DNA from: Plotosus lineatus
Taxonomy: Eukaryota > Chordata > Actinopteri > Siluriformes > Plotosidae
Direction: 5' to 3'
DNA: 64,000 nucleotides
Assembly (NCBI GenBank): GCA_024760905.1
Contig: CM045745.1
Span: forward strand, 12,357,782-12,421,781
The position numbers were made by a program, and so were the translations under genes. The notes below the pieces were generated by a model. The model was not told where the DNA came from, ran no database searches, and saw nothing but the letters and a program-made list of their open reading frames with translations. Of the stretch, positions 47,351 through 58,389 are shown piece after piece (position 1 is the first letter of the stretch; each line of letters opens with the position of its first letter).

Positions 47351-47562
47351 TGATGAACAATCATCTCTAATATGACAAAATAATAGTGTCTTTTTTTAGA
47401 GCATAAATATATCACAAATTTTGCACAGAAAAAAAAAACTACATAACTGAAGGATATTGAAAGAGTAATGGTGATTAGCATGTATATGGCTTCCCAATAA
47501 AAACTCCCACATTTCAAAGGTAAACAAAAATAAGCGTTTAAAATATATTAAGATTTATTTAT

Positions 47563-47930
47563 TCACAAAACTTTACTCAATCCAGTTTTTATACACAAAG
47601 TTTTAAAGATAACATCTTCAAAATGGAGGTCATCATTATCTATACACACTTGGAGGCGATTTCTGAAGGATTAACAGGCCATGTCGGCTGGAACAGTGGC
47701 TATTTCCTGCTAAATTGCAACCTTACAGGCTTCAAGAGTTTGTGGTCAATTAGCATGCACTTGCGATTAAAAAAAAAAAAAAAAAAAAGGTTGAGGTCAT
47801 GGGAACAAGATCAGGGGCTGACCTCCTAATGTTGCCGCGCATTATGATCACCTGATGTGGAAACATTTTCCTGAGCATTTCCACTGATCTTCAGGTTGTA
47901 TAGTTGTGTTCAAAATGCAGTGGTACCTCA
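47563..47930 (-). pseudogene. Transposase C-terminal relic, family uncertain
   Basis: On the minus strand a frame reads RLQVCIDNDDLHFEDVIFKT and then LCIKTGLSKVL before a stop at 47563-47565. Further upstream is a SAPDLVPM-like segment interrupted by an A-run. The RxxxCIxxxGxHFE ending is typical of mariner-like DDE transposases from invertebrates and fish. Several frame breaks are present. Confidence 0.45.
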
Positions 47931-48626
47931 CTTTACGAAATTAATCCGTTCCAGAGCTTTTTTTCGTAACCTGCATTTTTTCATAATTTGAACTGCATTT
48001 TACATGTAAAACATGTGATTCGTTCCAAGGTTCCCAATACTACCCCATAAACCCTTTAAAAATTATAAAAGCATACCTTTTTAAGACCTCCTTATGCTTC
48101 AATATATGACCGATGGTAGACGGGTTTGGCCATATTCCTTTGTGATATCACTTGTTGACCATATCTTCTTAGAAGAGTTATAATCTGACAAATGTTTATG
48201 GAAGGTTAAAAGCCTGAGTCAAGAAATAAAGCATAAAACATCAGTAACTCTGTCCTGTACACGAAAAGCATCATCGTGGATTCAGCTCTGTAATAGGCAA
48301 TGGGAGGTAGCTGCGTCATTCCTCCTTGGCAATGGGATCCCTGTCCAAGATGGCATCAGGTGGACCTGTCCAAGATGGTGCTTGCGTGAAGGTGACATGA
48401 ACGACAGCTCAGATGTTAGCCAATGGGAGGCCAGTGGCACGGGATGTAGGAACGTCATTGATGGGAGAACAGCTCGTGCATTGTTTGAATGGCGCGTTTG
48501 AATTTTTAAGATGGCGCTTTCGTAACGTGAACTTGTTTTGTATCCTGAGACAAAAATTTTAGGAAAATGCTTTGTGTCCCCTGAATTTTTCGTTTGGTGA
48601 GACTTTCGTAAGGTGAGGTACAACTG
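47918..48626 (-). mobile_element. Tigger-like family E element, second copy
   Basis: The ends are CAGTGGTACCTCACTTTACG and ...TTCGTAAGGTGAGGTACAACTG. The interior is inverted relative to 32894-33627 (shared ATTCCTTTG.. against CAAAGGAAT..). A TA duplication is not evident here, so the flanks have decayed. Confidence 0.8.
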
Positions 48627-48759
48627 TCATAGTAGTCAGACATCACTAACCATCATTCTTTTTGTTGGAAATTACTTTTCTACATTTAGAGTAATAGAAT
48701 CCAACATAACCAACAGTCATGACATACGTGCTGCTGATTCCGTGTAATTGAAGCACTAA

Positions 48760-49560
48760 TTGAAAGGGGTGTGTTCAAAATAATAGTGTGAAGTTCAATT
48801 GGTGACATCATTTATTCTTTGAAAAACAGGTGCCAATTATTTCCCTTATGCAAGGAAGGAAGGCTGCAAATGTACATGCTGGTTATAGAGTATTTCTATT
48901 TGAAATTGAGGGAAATGGGTTGTTCCAGACATTGTTTGGAAGAACAGTGTACCGTGATTAAAAGGTTGACTGAAAAGGGGAATCACATAAATAAGGGCAG
49001 AAAATGATTGGCTGCTCAGCTAAAATGATTGTAAATGCTTTAAAATGGCAACCAAAACCTGAAAGATGTGTAAGAGAGTGAAAAACTTCCATCTGAATGG
49101 ATTGAATGGATTGAAGAACAGCCAACATGACATGGTCTCAACCAATAATCGGCTCCAGGAAGATCAAAGAAGATCCAAAGTTACCTGTGAGTACTGTTAC
49201 AATTTATGACCTTGAAATGGGTTCCAACAAGACAATGACCCCAAAGACACCAGTAAATGGGCTTCATCTTGATTCTAGACCAACAAGATTGACATTATGG
49301 AATTGGCTAAGATGGGCGCCAGCCTCTCCATGACCATAATTAGGATTAAGCATTTCAGAAAATGAATGAACATGTATCCCGAATGTTTTTCCTCATTCCG
49401 AGATGTAAGAATAAGTTCACAAGAGACCTGACCTGTAAAATTTACTGATGTTCACTGGTGTGTTTTAATAATGCATTGTTTGAACCTATTTCCAGAATAC
49501 TGCATTTGTCGATAACCTTGAATGTTTTCAGAATAATAAAAAAAAGGAATATTCATGTGT
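48760..49560 (+). mobile_element. Tc1-like element relic with internal deletion
   Basis: The end-like sequence GTTCAAAATAATAGTGTG is at about 48772. A frame from the ATG at 49004 reads MIGCSAKMIVNALKWQPKPE, then after a break TWSQPIIGSRKI and LPVSTVT. It then jumps to a segment with QQDNDPK (second catalytic Asp region). The first catalytic Asp and much of the core are deleted. An L2-type SINE tail is fused at about 49302-49365. Confidence 0.7.
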
Positions 49561-49914
49561 TAACTTATTTGATTCTTGATTTAATTTATTACACTTGAGA
49601 TGTGAAGTATGCAATACATTATCAGGCCCTTTAAAACAAATCACATCTCTCAGTGGCTTTGTGAGACATGACTTTGGGGGACACGACCAACACAGAACAA
49701 TGTCAATTTCTTTTTCTCATTACTTTGGCCAATGTAGTGAATCTTGTCAATTTCAGTAAGCAGGAACATGCCTATGAATTGAACTATTCAAGCACACTGT
49801 GAAAGGTTTTGTCTAGTGTATAAACGAACTTGAACTCCAGAGGGACGGAGAGACACATGGAGGAACACATTCTTCAAAGTTGGACCAAAATTGCCTACTT
49901 CTAATTGTGGGGGG

Positions 49915-50250
49915 TGGGGTGGACAGTCGTAGCCTGGTGGTAAGGTGCTGGATTACTGATCCCAAGGTCAGGATTCAAGCCACAACCGCTATCACTGCTG
50001 TCCCGCCAGTACCACAAACTGGCTATCAAAGGCCACGTCTCTCATTGTCTATGGTGAGAGGCGTGTAAACAACCACTGGTGATTACTTCATGAAGAGTGG
50101 GCTGTATAGCCGTCAGTGTGTTTCTGCCCTGCCCTGCCTTGGCCTGGTGAGCTGTCCAGGATGTACTCTGACATCCCCCAAAGTGGACTGAGATGGGTGC
50201 CAGTCTCACCCGCGACCCCAAATATTCTCAGAAAATGAATGAATGAATAA
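49915..50250 (+). mobile_element. tRNA-headed SINE with L2-type tail
   Basis: The head is GGACAGTCGTAGCCTGGTGG with a decayed B-box (CAGGATTCAAGCC); the tail is GCCTTGGCCTGGTGAGCTGT to GACTGAGATGGGTGCC. It is an old copy. Confidence 0.7.
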
Positions 50251-50789
50251 TTGTGTGGGCAAATTATACTACAATATTAAGATGAGGGTCCTTATGCATC
50301 ATTGATATAGGAAAGGCTTTATTGCTGTTTTTTTCTCCAAAGTCAGCGTAATTACTGGAGAGAATATATAAACAAAACTCAGCACCATCTTGAGGGAAAA
50401 AAAACAACGGAAAAAAAAACGTCTCGTATCATGCCTTTGGGAAATTTTCAGTGGTTAGTTAAAAATTGCCCAATTTCAGGTTCATTTGTCTTGAAATACC
50501 CCCTTATTGCTCTTTATTGTCATTTCAAAAGACTGATAGGTGTTTTTATCTGGTTATAAATATAGAACACTTTATAAAAGGACCATTTGAAGGCCTAAAT
50601 AAGCTTTCCATAAATTCAGTAATACTGTACATCAATGTGCTCTATCTTTTGTTCCATACTCAGTAAGCTGCAATGTACTACGTATGTGTTCTGAGAACTT
50701 TCTGTCATTGCCAGTATTCTGTGGAGTCCAAACTAGCTACCAGCCTTCACTCCCTATGCCCATCCACGAGCCTTGGAGACTCATGATAC
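50251..50789. other. Intergenic stretch, mostly unrecognised
   Basis: AT-rich sequence; the last 100 bp or so probably belongs to the Tc1 relic that follows. Confidence 0.4.
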
Positions 50790-50955
50790 TCTTGCCAAAT
50801 TTACTGGTTGTCCTTTCTGGACCGCTTTTGGTAGGTGTTTACCGCCGCATACCAAAAACACCAGAACTGCCATTTTGGAAATAAATAGACCGAACAGTTT
50901 AGCCATTATGTACCTTGTCAAAGTTACTCAATCCGTACACTTGCTCATTTCCCCC
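50790..50955 (-). pseudogene. Tc1-like transposase N-terminal relic
   Basis: The minus strand reads MSKCTD, stop, then IMAKLFGLFISKMAVLVFLV. This matches the layout of a Tc1-like helix-turn-helix N-terminus (MGKRKDLSDFDKGQ... IVMARRLGQSISKTAALVG, recalled from a common fish family). It is heavily decayed with one early stop. The element's presumed end sequence recurs at about 6315. Confidence 0.55.
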
Positions 50956-51109
50956 ACTTTCAACACATCAGCTTTGAGAAATGACTGTTCATTTTCTGCC
51001 TCATAAAAAAGGGAAATAAGAAATACCTTTAGATGTTATTCACTTAACCTATCAGCACTTATAATATTTGTCATGCTACAGCTGATCTGTGTGTGTATCT
51101 TGTCTACAG

Positions 51110-51846
51110 CATGTTACATTTTTCTGCACAACCTCACCAGCTTTGTTCAGTTCCAAAGGAAAATACTACCCACTGTGTACAAATAGTTGAAAATGTTTTC
51201 CATTCATCCAACTATTTGCACATAATGGGTAGTATTTGTACCGCCTAGCTTCAGAGTACATGTTTCTAACTTATGTTCTGGTTACCAGCAGTGTGGCGTT
51301 TGTTGGTGGTTAATATGACAAAAGGGTTGTGCAGACCTGATCATGGCACCTATGAGGCATTCCATGCGCACTTACCAAAAAAGTTAACAGATTACAAATG
51401 TACTGATTGTCTGTATACAGTAGCATCACAGTTGCCCTTTCCTGAACCTTACTGAAGGTTGACCAAAGCAATTTAAACCTACAAAAAAATCATATCATCG
51501 TAGCAAGTAAAATCAATGATTCCCTTTTATTTCTAGAAGCACAACAGAGACAGCATTTTTATGAAAAATGTTTGAAAAATTTACAGAGGTTAAAGTAAAT
51601 AAAATAAATAAATAAATAAATAAATTTAAAAAAATACTCTCTAAAGCAATAAAAAAAAGCAAAAAACTCTGTCAAGTCCAGCAATCCTCCATATAAAGCA
51701 AAATAAGTCACACTTCAAAAAAAAAAAATCTCTTTTAAATTAGCTTTATAATAATGGAAGAAAACAAATCTTTTTACATCTTGCAGATGCCAGCAGTCTG
51801 TCAGTGAGATTTTTGGACTGGTAGATGCTTGTAACACTAGATCCCT

Positions 51847-51848
<2 letters not shown>
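51110..51848. other. Intergenic stretch, A-rich
   Basis: A (TAAA)n run lies at about 51598-51625, plus several A-runs. No gene is seen. Confidence 0.45.

Positions 51849-51894
<46 letters not shown>
51849..51894. repeat. (CA)n microsatellite
   Basis: An ACAC run of about 45 bp, directly before a LINE fragment. Confidence 0.9.
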
Positions 51895-51897
<3 letters not shown>

Positions 51898-52096
51898 CAC
51901 ATACATGGACTATGATGTTTGCAGATGGTATTGTGCCTAGGGGAAGACCAAAGAGGAGATTTATGGATGTGGTGAAGGAGGACATGAAGATAGTTGGCGT
52001 AAGAGAAAATGATGTAGAATATAGGGTGAGATGGAGGCAGATGATGTGCCGTGGCGACCCCTGAAGGGAACAGCCGAAAGGAAAAGAAGAAGGAAA
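51895..52096 (+). mobile_element. RTE-like LINE fragment with internal deletion
   Basis: 51908-51936 (GGACTATGATGTTTGCAGAT...) matches the RT active-site region of 44238-47350, but FADD has become FADG. It is joined directly to the 3' end (GGGGAAGACCAAAGAGGAGA ... AACAGCCGAAAGGAAAAG). About 700 bp of the LINE are missing between the two parts. Confidence 0.75.
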
Positions 52097-52414
52097 TATA
52101 TATATATATATATATATGCATACAAAAATACTAGTCCTTCTCAAAAAATTAGCATATTGTGATAAAGTTCATTATGTTCTGTAATGTACTGATAAAAATT
52201 AAACTTTCATATTTTAGATTCATTGCACACCAATTGAAATATTTCAGGTCTTTTATTGTTTTAATACTGATGATTATGGCATACAGCTCATGAAAACCCA
52301 AAATTCCAATCATCAAAAAATAGCATATCACGAAAAGGTACTCTAAATGATATTAACCTAATCATCTGAATCAACCAATTAACTCTAAACACCTGCAAAA
52401 GATTCCCGAGGCTT

Positions 52415-52659
52415 TTCCTTTCGTCTTTTTCTCGGGAGTCGCCACAGCAAATCATCTGATTCACACGTTTGACTTGGCAGAGGTTTTTGCGTCAGATGCC
52501 CTTCCTGTCACAACCCTTTTTAGCAAGGGACAGAAACACGCTGACGGCTTTGCAGCTACTCTTTACGAAAGTCAGCAATGGTTCTTTTACATGCCTCTCA
52601 CCATAGACAGTGAGAGACATGGCCCGCCTTTGATGACCCAGTTAGCTGCACTGTGGGCT
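52415..52659 (-). mobile_element. SINE fragment, RTE-type tail, with target duplication
   Basis: GCAAAAGATTCCCGAGGCTT (52395-52414) recurs as GCAAAAAGATTCCTGAGGCTT at 52660-52680. The body contains GTCGCCACAGCAAATCATCT, AGATGCCCTTCCTGTCACAA and CACCATAGACAGTGAGAGAC, but the tRNA head is missing. Confidence 0.87.
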
Positions 52660-52677
52660 GCAAAAAGATTCCTGAGG

Positions 52678-52711
<34 letters not shown>

Positions 52712-52764
52712 TTTCCAAGGATTTTAAAAACTCCCAGCCTGGTTCATTCCTCAAAACCGCAATC

Positions 52765-53702
52765 ATGGGTAAGACTGCTAACCTGACTGCTGTCCAGAAG
52801 GCCATCATTGACACCCTCAAGCAAGAGGGTAAGACACAGAAAGAAATCTCTGAACGAACAGGCTGCTCCCAGAGTGCTGTATCAAGGCACCTCAGTGGGA
52901 CGTCTGTGGGAAGGAAAAAGTGAAAGAAGGGCCGATTCCAGACTTTGGGGAACCTGTGGAAGCAGTGGACGGAGTCTGGAGTAGAAACATCCAGAGCCAC
53001 CGTGCACAGGCGTGTGCAGGAAATTGGCTACAGGTGCCACATTGCCCAGGTCAAGCCACTTTTGAACCAGAAACAGCGGCAGAAGAGCCTGACCTGGGCC
53101 ACAGAGAAGCAGCACTGGACTGTTGCTCAGTGGTCCAAAGTACTTTTTTCGGATGAAAGCAAATTTTGCATGTCATTCGGAAATCAAGGTGCCAGAGTCT
53201 GGAGGAAGACTGGGCACAAGGAAATGACAAAATGCCTGAAGTCCAGTGTGAAGTACCCACAGTCAGTGATGGTCTGGGGTGCCATGTCAGCTGCTGGTGT
53301 TGGTTCACTGTGTTTTATCAAGGGCAGGGTCAATGCAGCTAGCTATCACTTCATGCTTCCATCTGCTGAAAAGCTTTATGGAGATGAAGATTTTCATTTC
53401 CCAGCACGACCTGGCACCTGCTCACAGTGCCAAAACCACTGCTAAATGGTTTACTGACCATGGTATTACTGGGCTCAATTGGCCTGCCAACTCTCCTTGA
53501 CCTGAAGCCTATAGAGAATCTGTGGGATATTGTGAAGAGAAAGTTGAGAGACACCAGACCCAACACTGTGGATGAGCTTAAGGCCGCTATCGAAGCATCC
53601 TGGTCCTCCGTAACACCTCAGCAGTGCCACAGGCTGATTGCCTCCATGTCACGCCGCATTGAAGCAGTCATTTCTGCAAAAGGATTCCCGACCAAGTATT
53701 GA
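52765..53702 (+). pseudogene. Tc1-like transposase pseudogene
   Basis: The ATG at 52765 starts MGKTANLTAVQKAIIDTLKQ and continues to ...TSVGRKK, where a frameshift brings a stop. Later frames carry the catalytic residues: VLFSDESKF (first Asp codon 53152-53154), QHDLAPAH (second Asp codon 53408-53410, another frame) and KPIENLWD (Glu codon 53514-53516, a third frame). The last frame ends ...AKGFPTKY at 53700-53702. At least three frame changes make it inactive; the family length of about 340 codons is otherwise present. Confidence 0.9.
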
Positions 53703-53977
53703 GTGCATAACTGAATATCATTTGTTGAAGGTTGACTTTTTTGTATTAAAAGCACTTTTTTATTGGTCGGATGAAATATGCTAATTTTTTGAGATAGGGA
53801 TTTTTGGTTTTCCTTTACTTTTTTGCCAAAATTATCAATATTAAAACAATAAAAGGCTTGAACTACTTCAGTTGTGTGTAATGAATCTAAAATATATGAA
53901 AGTTTAATGCTTATAAGTACATTACAGAAAATAATGAACTTTATCACAATATGCTAATTTTTTGAGAAGGACTAGTA

Positions 53978-53985
<8 letters not shown>

Positions 53986-54011
<26 letters not shown>
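53986..54011. repeat. (TA)n microsatellite
   Basis: A TATA run after the right end of the Tc1-like element, followed by AAATAAATGAGAGAGAG. Confidence 0.85.
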
Positions 54012-54018
<7 letters not shown>

Positions 54019-55155
54019 GAGAGAGAGAAATTTACAGAAAGTTTGTGTATTATAAGAGATTGGGATTTATAATTGATATAATCAGTTCACGGATTCTTAC
54101 CAATATTTAATAAGAATATCCTTAGATGATCACCTACCCATCAGAAAAACTTTAATATAATCTTTAATATCATCACTTTAATGTCAGAAGCTGTGAACAT
54201 GACCTTGTTAACAGTCAGACAAATGAACCACCACACACACAAATAAAATTATAACCTCATTGTCAGAGGTAACCTGCTGAGCTCTGACATTCAGAGCTGA
54301 GGCAGTAGGAATCACTCGTAGTGTTGTATTAACAATGTGTTTTTGTACATTATACTTTTAGTAAATTTACCACTCACTCATTCATCAGAGCGTTTAAGCC
54401 TACAACGGATGCAAGGATGCTGTAGCCTATATTACACAGTGTGCAGCTCACACAACAGCTCACCTGACCATTGCAGGACTAAAATCAATGCTTATGTAGT
54501 TGTAATCAATGCTTAATGGCACTTCAACAAAGTAGTAGAGCACAACTTTTTAATATAACTTTACAGAGATGAACAGTATTTCTTTTCAAAGAAAATCTCT
54601 CATTAAAGTGGATTTGCGAGTAGAAATGTTGCAAACCTCCATCCCAGCAAGATATAAGTGCTCAACCTGTTATGTTCTTGTGGCTGAAAGAAAAATCCCT
54701 AAAGTCCAAGTTAAAAACCTATTGAAAAGTCTTCTCCAAAGGATAGACCCTGTTCAAACTGCACAGGGGGATGAACTCCATATTAATGCCCATTCTTTTG
54801 AAATAGGATGTTTATTGGTCAGATGTCCATATACAATTTTCCATTCATAGGCATGACAAAACAAATCAAGTAGTTATATGTATAGTATGCTAACATTTGT
54901 AAGTTCATGACAGCATAACTGCTTTCATGGGGTTTTTTCTTGGTACGCCAGGTTCCTCCCATAGCTCAAAAACATACTTGTTAGGCCAACTGTCTGTTCC
55001 GAATTTCACTGACGTGGGAGTGTGATTGGTTATACGTGTATCGGTATGTTCAAGGTGTACCCCATTCCAGCCTCCCAGCAACCTTCTTAGGATTAGGTGG
55101 TTCAGCAAATGAGTCAGAGTTAATGAGTGCTTTCAGCCTATATATTCATTTTATG
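54012..55155. other. Intergenic stretch, unique-looking
   Basis: AT-rich. The 93-residue frame at 54569-54850 has no recognisable domain, and I do not call it a gene. Confidence 0.45.
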
Positions 55156-55490
55156 GCAGTGGTGACCGAGAGGTATAGGGTGCTGGATCGCTGGTCCTCA
55201 GATTGGGGGTTCGAGTCCCACTCTCCACAAGGTTGTCACTGTCCCACCCCAGTGCCGCTAACTGGGTTATCAAAGGCCGGCCATGTCTCTCACTGTCTAT
55301 GGTGTGAGGCACATAAAAGAACCACTGCAGACTTTTGACAAGAGTAGCTGCACAGCAGTCCGCGTGTTTCCACCCTGTGATGGCCTGGCGAGCTATCCAG
55401 GGTGTACTCTGCCCTCACCCAGAGTCAGCTGGGATGGGTGCCAGCCTCACCGCGACCCTAATTAGGATTAAGTGGTTACAGAAAATGAGA
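55156..55490 (+). mobile_element. tRNA-headed SINE with L2-type tail
   Basis: The head is GGCAGTGGTGACCGAGAGGT and GGGGGTTCGAGTCCC (clear B-box). The middle is CTGGGTTATCAAAGGCCGGC, and the tail is CTGTGATGGCCTGGCGAGCT to CGACCCTAATTAGGATTAAG. Confidence 0.85.
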
Positions 55491-55492
55491 AA

Positions 55493-56121
55493 CAGGGATC
55501 CCTCACTTCCCGCGGTTAATTGGGATCGAGATCCCCATGTGACCATCGAACTCTGAAGTAGGATTACACCCCCCCAACCGACGAATAGGTACATAGAAAT
55601 GTGTATATAAGAATATATGATTTCCTTTTGGCTTTTTCCCTTTTTTCAGGGGTTGCCACAGCAAATGATTTGCATGTTTGATTTGGCATAGGTTTTTACG
55701 TCGGATGCCGTTCCTGACACAACCAAGGGCAAGGGACAGAAACACACTGACGGCTTTGCAGCCATGTGTATATAATATCAATAAATACGTATTCAATGCT
55801 ATAAATGCTTATAACAATTAAACATTAAAAAATAATGTTTAAGATGTAAATAAAATATAAATACACATACAGACGCGCACACGCAGATGTACGCCACACA
55901 ACGTAACTAGTTTTGATGGGAGATTTGGGTTTTTTGTTGGTTTAGGGGTTTTTTTTTGCACAATTGGCCTTGTTTTTGTGGCATTTTCCTTAACTTTTCC
56001 CCCTATTCTTCCATAACTTATTTTTTTTTAATTCGATAAATATTTAAAAAAAAAAAAAAAAAAAAAAGCACAATGCACTCAAGCCGCATGAATTGAAGCA
56101 CGAAGTAGTGAGAGAGCCCTG
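55493..56121. mobile_element. Tigger-like family H element with SINE fragment
   Basis: The left end is CAGGGATCCCTCACTTCCCG and the right end ...GTAGTGAGAGAGCCCTG, with TA on the right. The interior (GGCCTTGTTTTTGTGGCATT) is inverted relative to 16570. At about 55620-55770 lies a minus-strand, 5'-truncated SINE with RTE-type tail. Confidence 0.72.
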
Positions 56122-56149
56122 TATTTATTTTATTCACTTCCCAAACCAC

Positions 56150-56242
56150 TAAATATTATTAGGGAGACTACAGTAGAGCCCATCTCAGCCGACTATGGGC
56201 AAAGATGGAGGACACCCAGAATGGGTCACAAGACCCATTTAT

Positions 56243-56296
<54 letters not shown>

Positions 56297-56488
56297 CCCC
56301 TAGGGGCAATTTGGAACAGACAATTAGCCTAATGTACATGCTTTGGACTGTGGGAGGAAACCTGCATACCCAGAGTACACCCACACAAGCACAGGATAAA
56401 CAGACTCACCCAAAGACTGGGACTGGAACCCAGGACCTTCGTGTTATGAGGCGGATGTCTTCACCACTTTATCACCATACCACCCATA
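56150..56488 (-). mobile_element. tRNA-headed SINE, second head family
   Basis: On the minus strand the head reads GGTGGTATGGTGATAAAGTG with the B-box CTGGGTTCCAGTCCC. The body contains TTTCCTCCCACAGTCCAAAG. A TC/CA microsatellite (56239-56296) interrupts it. Related copies lie at 58795, 61664 and 63545. Confidence 0.7.
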
Positions 56489-56639
56489 TTTATGTTAGTT
56501 TTGAAATAAACTGCAAAATAGAGCTGAATCTCTCTCTTTTATCTACAAGGGGGCGAAAACTTTTGCACTCGATTGTGTCAAGAATAAAGTTACATGCTGT
56601 GACACTTTTTACAAACTTCAGTGATTTTTCGATGAGATG

Positions 56640-56899
56640 ATGGCGAACTACTGTAGCTGTGTAGAAGGTGAAGGTGTTTCGAGAAGAATCTCGGAAATTC
56701 GAGGAGAATAAGGACACAGGTCGCAGGGAAGTCTCGCGCCGCCGAAGGACGCCCACGTGACTGAGTAGAGCGGCTCGAGCTTCATCCGCCGTTTGCTTCC
56801 ACAGACAGGACGGAGCAGAACCGAGCCGAGCGACACTCGTCGAAAGATATTTCTGTTCTGAATCAATCTTTCCAACACAAGTCTCCAGTGTCTCCGACC
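56640..56899 (+). promoter_or_regulatory. Putative promoter and 5' UTR of an unidentified gene
   Basis: GC- and CpG-richer than its surroundings (CTCGCGCCGCCGAAGGACGC at about 56733). It contains a CACGTG E-box at 56754-56759 within CCACGTGAC; two more CACGTG sites follow at 57234 and 57246, in the would-be intron. No TATA box is evident, and the start of transcription is unknown. Confidence 0.5.
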
Positions 56900-56980
56900 A
56901 TGGAGGGCTTTGGGCTGTCGGAAGAGGAGCTGTTCGCGTCATCTTTACTCAACTTCACCTGGGAGAATTCGTTTGAGCAG
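56900..56980 (+). CDS. Putative first coding exon of an unidentified gene
   Basis: The ATG at 56900 is in a strong Kozak context (CCGACCATGG). It opens MEGFGLSEEELFASSLLNFT and then WENSFEQ, 27 codons, and ends at a good donor CAG|gtagga in phase 0. Without splicing, the frame stops soon after. The segment is acidic and leucine/phenylalanine-rich. I do not recognise the protein. Ppargc1a is a neighbour of DHX15 in human, but this N-terminus does not match it. I found no second exon before 64000, so an intron of over 7 kb would be needed. It is a plausible gene start, not a proven one. Confidence 0.5.
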
Positions 56981-57717
56981 GTAGGAGACGCCAGCTGCTA
57001 CCGCCATCCACTGCCGAACTAAACGGCTTCATATTCGACATAATAAAGATTAAATATCCAGAAAACTTGCACATTTCACGGTAATAGCCCCTGCTTCGTC
57101 AAAATATTGGTGGTAAAGTTTGAAAATGAGTGCTGAGGTTGATTTATGAGGCGACTGAAAAATCTCTGAGGTGACCAAACCCTGAAATTCCGTTAAGCGT
57201 CAGGTGCGCTGTATTTAAATCTATCAGGAAAGTCACGTGGCAGGTCACGTGCTGTGGGTTTACTTTTGGGCGGATGAATGAAAGAAAGACCACTATAATC
57301 TTAATCAGGAATTTCTTCCCAATATGTGAACTGCAGTGTTTTTGAATTGAGCCGATAAACAACTTTTCTTTAAAGCAGGGGTTCTCAAACTTTTTTCAGC
57401 CAGGAAGTTTTTTTTTTTTTTTTTTAACTCTGCAATTAATTACATCAACACACTTCATCCAGCTGTTTAAGTGGACCTGTGAATCATATGTACAATAAGA
57501 GTGTGGCTATCTGGTGCAGTAATTGATGCAGTTTAAAGAGATGGAAGATGTCAATTTTGTTGTTGTTGTTATTGTTGTTGTTGTTTTTTTTTAACGCCAT
57601 GAACTGTGGCATGGTGTCCAGCACGTCTGCCCCACATGTTCTTTCCTTACTTGCGTGGGTATTCTCTGGATACACTGGTTTCTTTCCACAGTCCAAAACA
57701 CACACATTAGGCTAATT

Positions 57718-58389
57718 CAGTGCTTCTTCAATTATTTTCTGTGGCGCTCCCTCTAGGAAGAAAAAAAACTCCAACGTTTCACGCCCCTCCCACCGCCACG
57801 CGAGCAACTATAAATAATATTATTTGTCTATAAAATTGTTATTAGTACACCTTTGCATAATTCAGGGGTCGCCACAGCGAATCATCTGCCTCCATCTCAC
57901 CCTATCCTCTGCATCTTCTACTTTTACACCAACTGCCTTCATGTCCTCACACCTTGGCATAACATTGTATCTTTATTAACATTCTTCTTCTTTTCCTTTT
58001 GGCTGCTCCCTTCAGGGGTCGCCACAGCAAATCATCCGCCTCCATCTCACCCTGTCCTCTGCATCTTCTTTTTTGACTCCAACGACCTTCATGTCTTCCT
58101 TCACCACATCCATAAATCTCTTCTTTGGTCTTCCTAGAGGCCTTCCGACTGGTAGTTCCAACCTCAGCATCCTATTGCCAATATCTTTATTAACATTAAA
58201 AACAAAAAAAAAGAAAAAAAAGAAAAACTTCATTAACACTGCCAACTAGTGGAGTGGAGGTGCAATTATACTTAATTCTCGTACACTATTCCAGAACAGC
58301 ATGTTCCCCAGGGTCATGCGTGCTCCCCTTGGCATCATACTGTGCCCGCCCGGCATCATACCGCATGCCCCACTATTTGAGACGCACTG
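57718..58389 (-). mobile_element. hAT-like element nested in the larger hAT element
   Basis: The ends are CAGTGCTTCTTCAATTATTT and ...CACTATTTGAGACGCACTG. The flanks are GGCTAATT (57710-57717) and GGCTAAGT (58390-58397), 7 of 8 matching. It is the inverse of the family seen at 12775 and 19718 (GAACAGCATGTTCCCCAGGG). Confidence 0.8.
57862..58182 (-). mobile_element. Two RTE-like LINE 3' fragments
   Basis: 57984-58182 is one fragment flanked by ATCTTTATTAACATT at 57969-57983 and 58183-58197, a perfect 15-bp target duplication. It encodes ...KKRFMDVVKEDMKVVGVKKE on the minus strand. Another fragment (about 57862-57968) lies immediately to the left and begins at GGGGTCGCCACAGCGAATCA. Confidence 0.85.

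Larger units (their letters stand above)
52131..53975 (+). mobile_element. Tc1-like element with inverted repeats of about 210 bp, split by a SINE
   Basis: The ends are CTAGTCCTTCTCAAAAAATT and ...TTTTTTGAGAAGGACTAG, flanked by TA (52129-52130 and 53976-53977). The inverted repeats extend about 210 bp inward (CATATTTTAGATTCATTGCA against GTAATGAATCTAAAATATATG). It carries a broken transposase gene and a SINE insertion at 52415-52659. Confidence 0.92.

Noticed and set aside
56490..56942. 150-residue minus-strand frame over the putative promoter
   Set aside because: No recognisable domain; it lies opposite a better-supported promoter/first exon and probably reflects GC-richer sequence with few stops.
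56900..56980. Possible first exon of ppargc1a (neighbour of DHX15 in human)
   Set aside because: The 27 residues do not match the known PPARGC1A N-terminus; similarity to PPARGC1B is too weak to claim.
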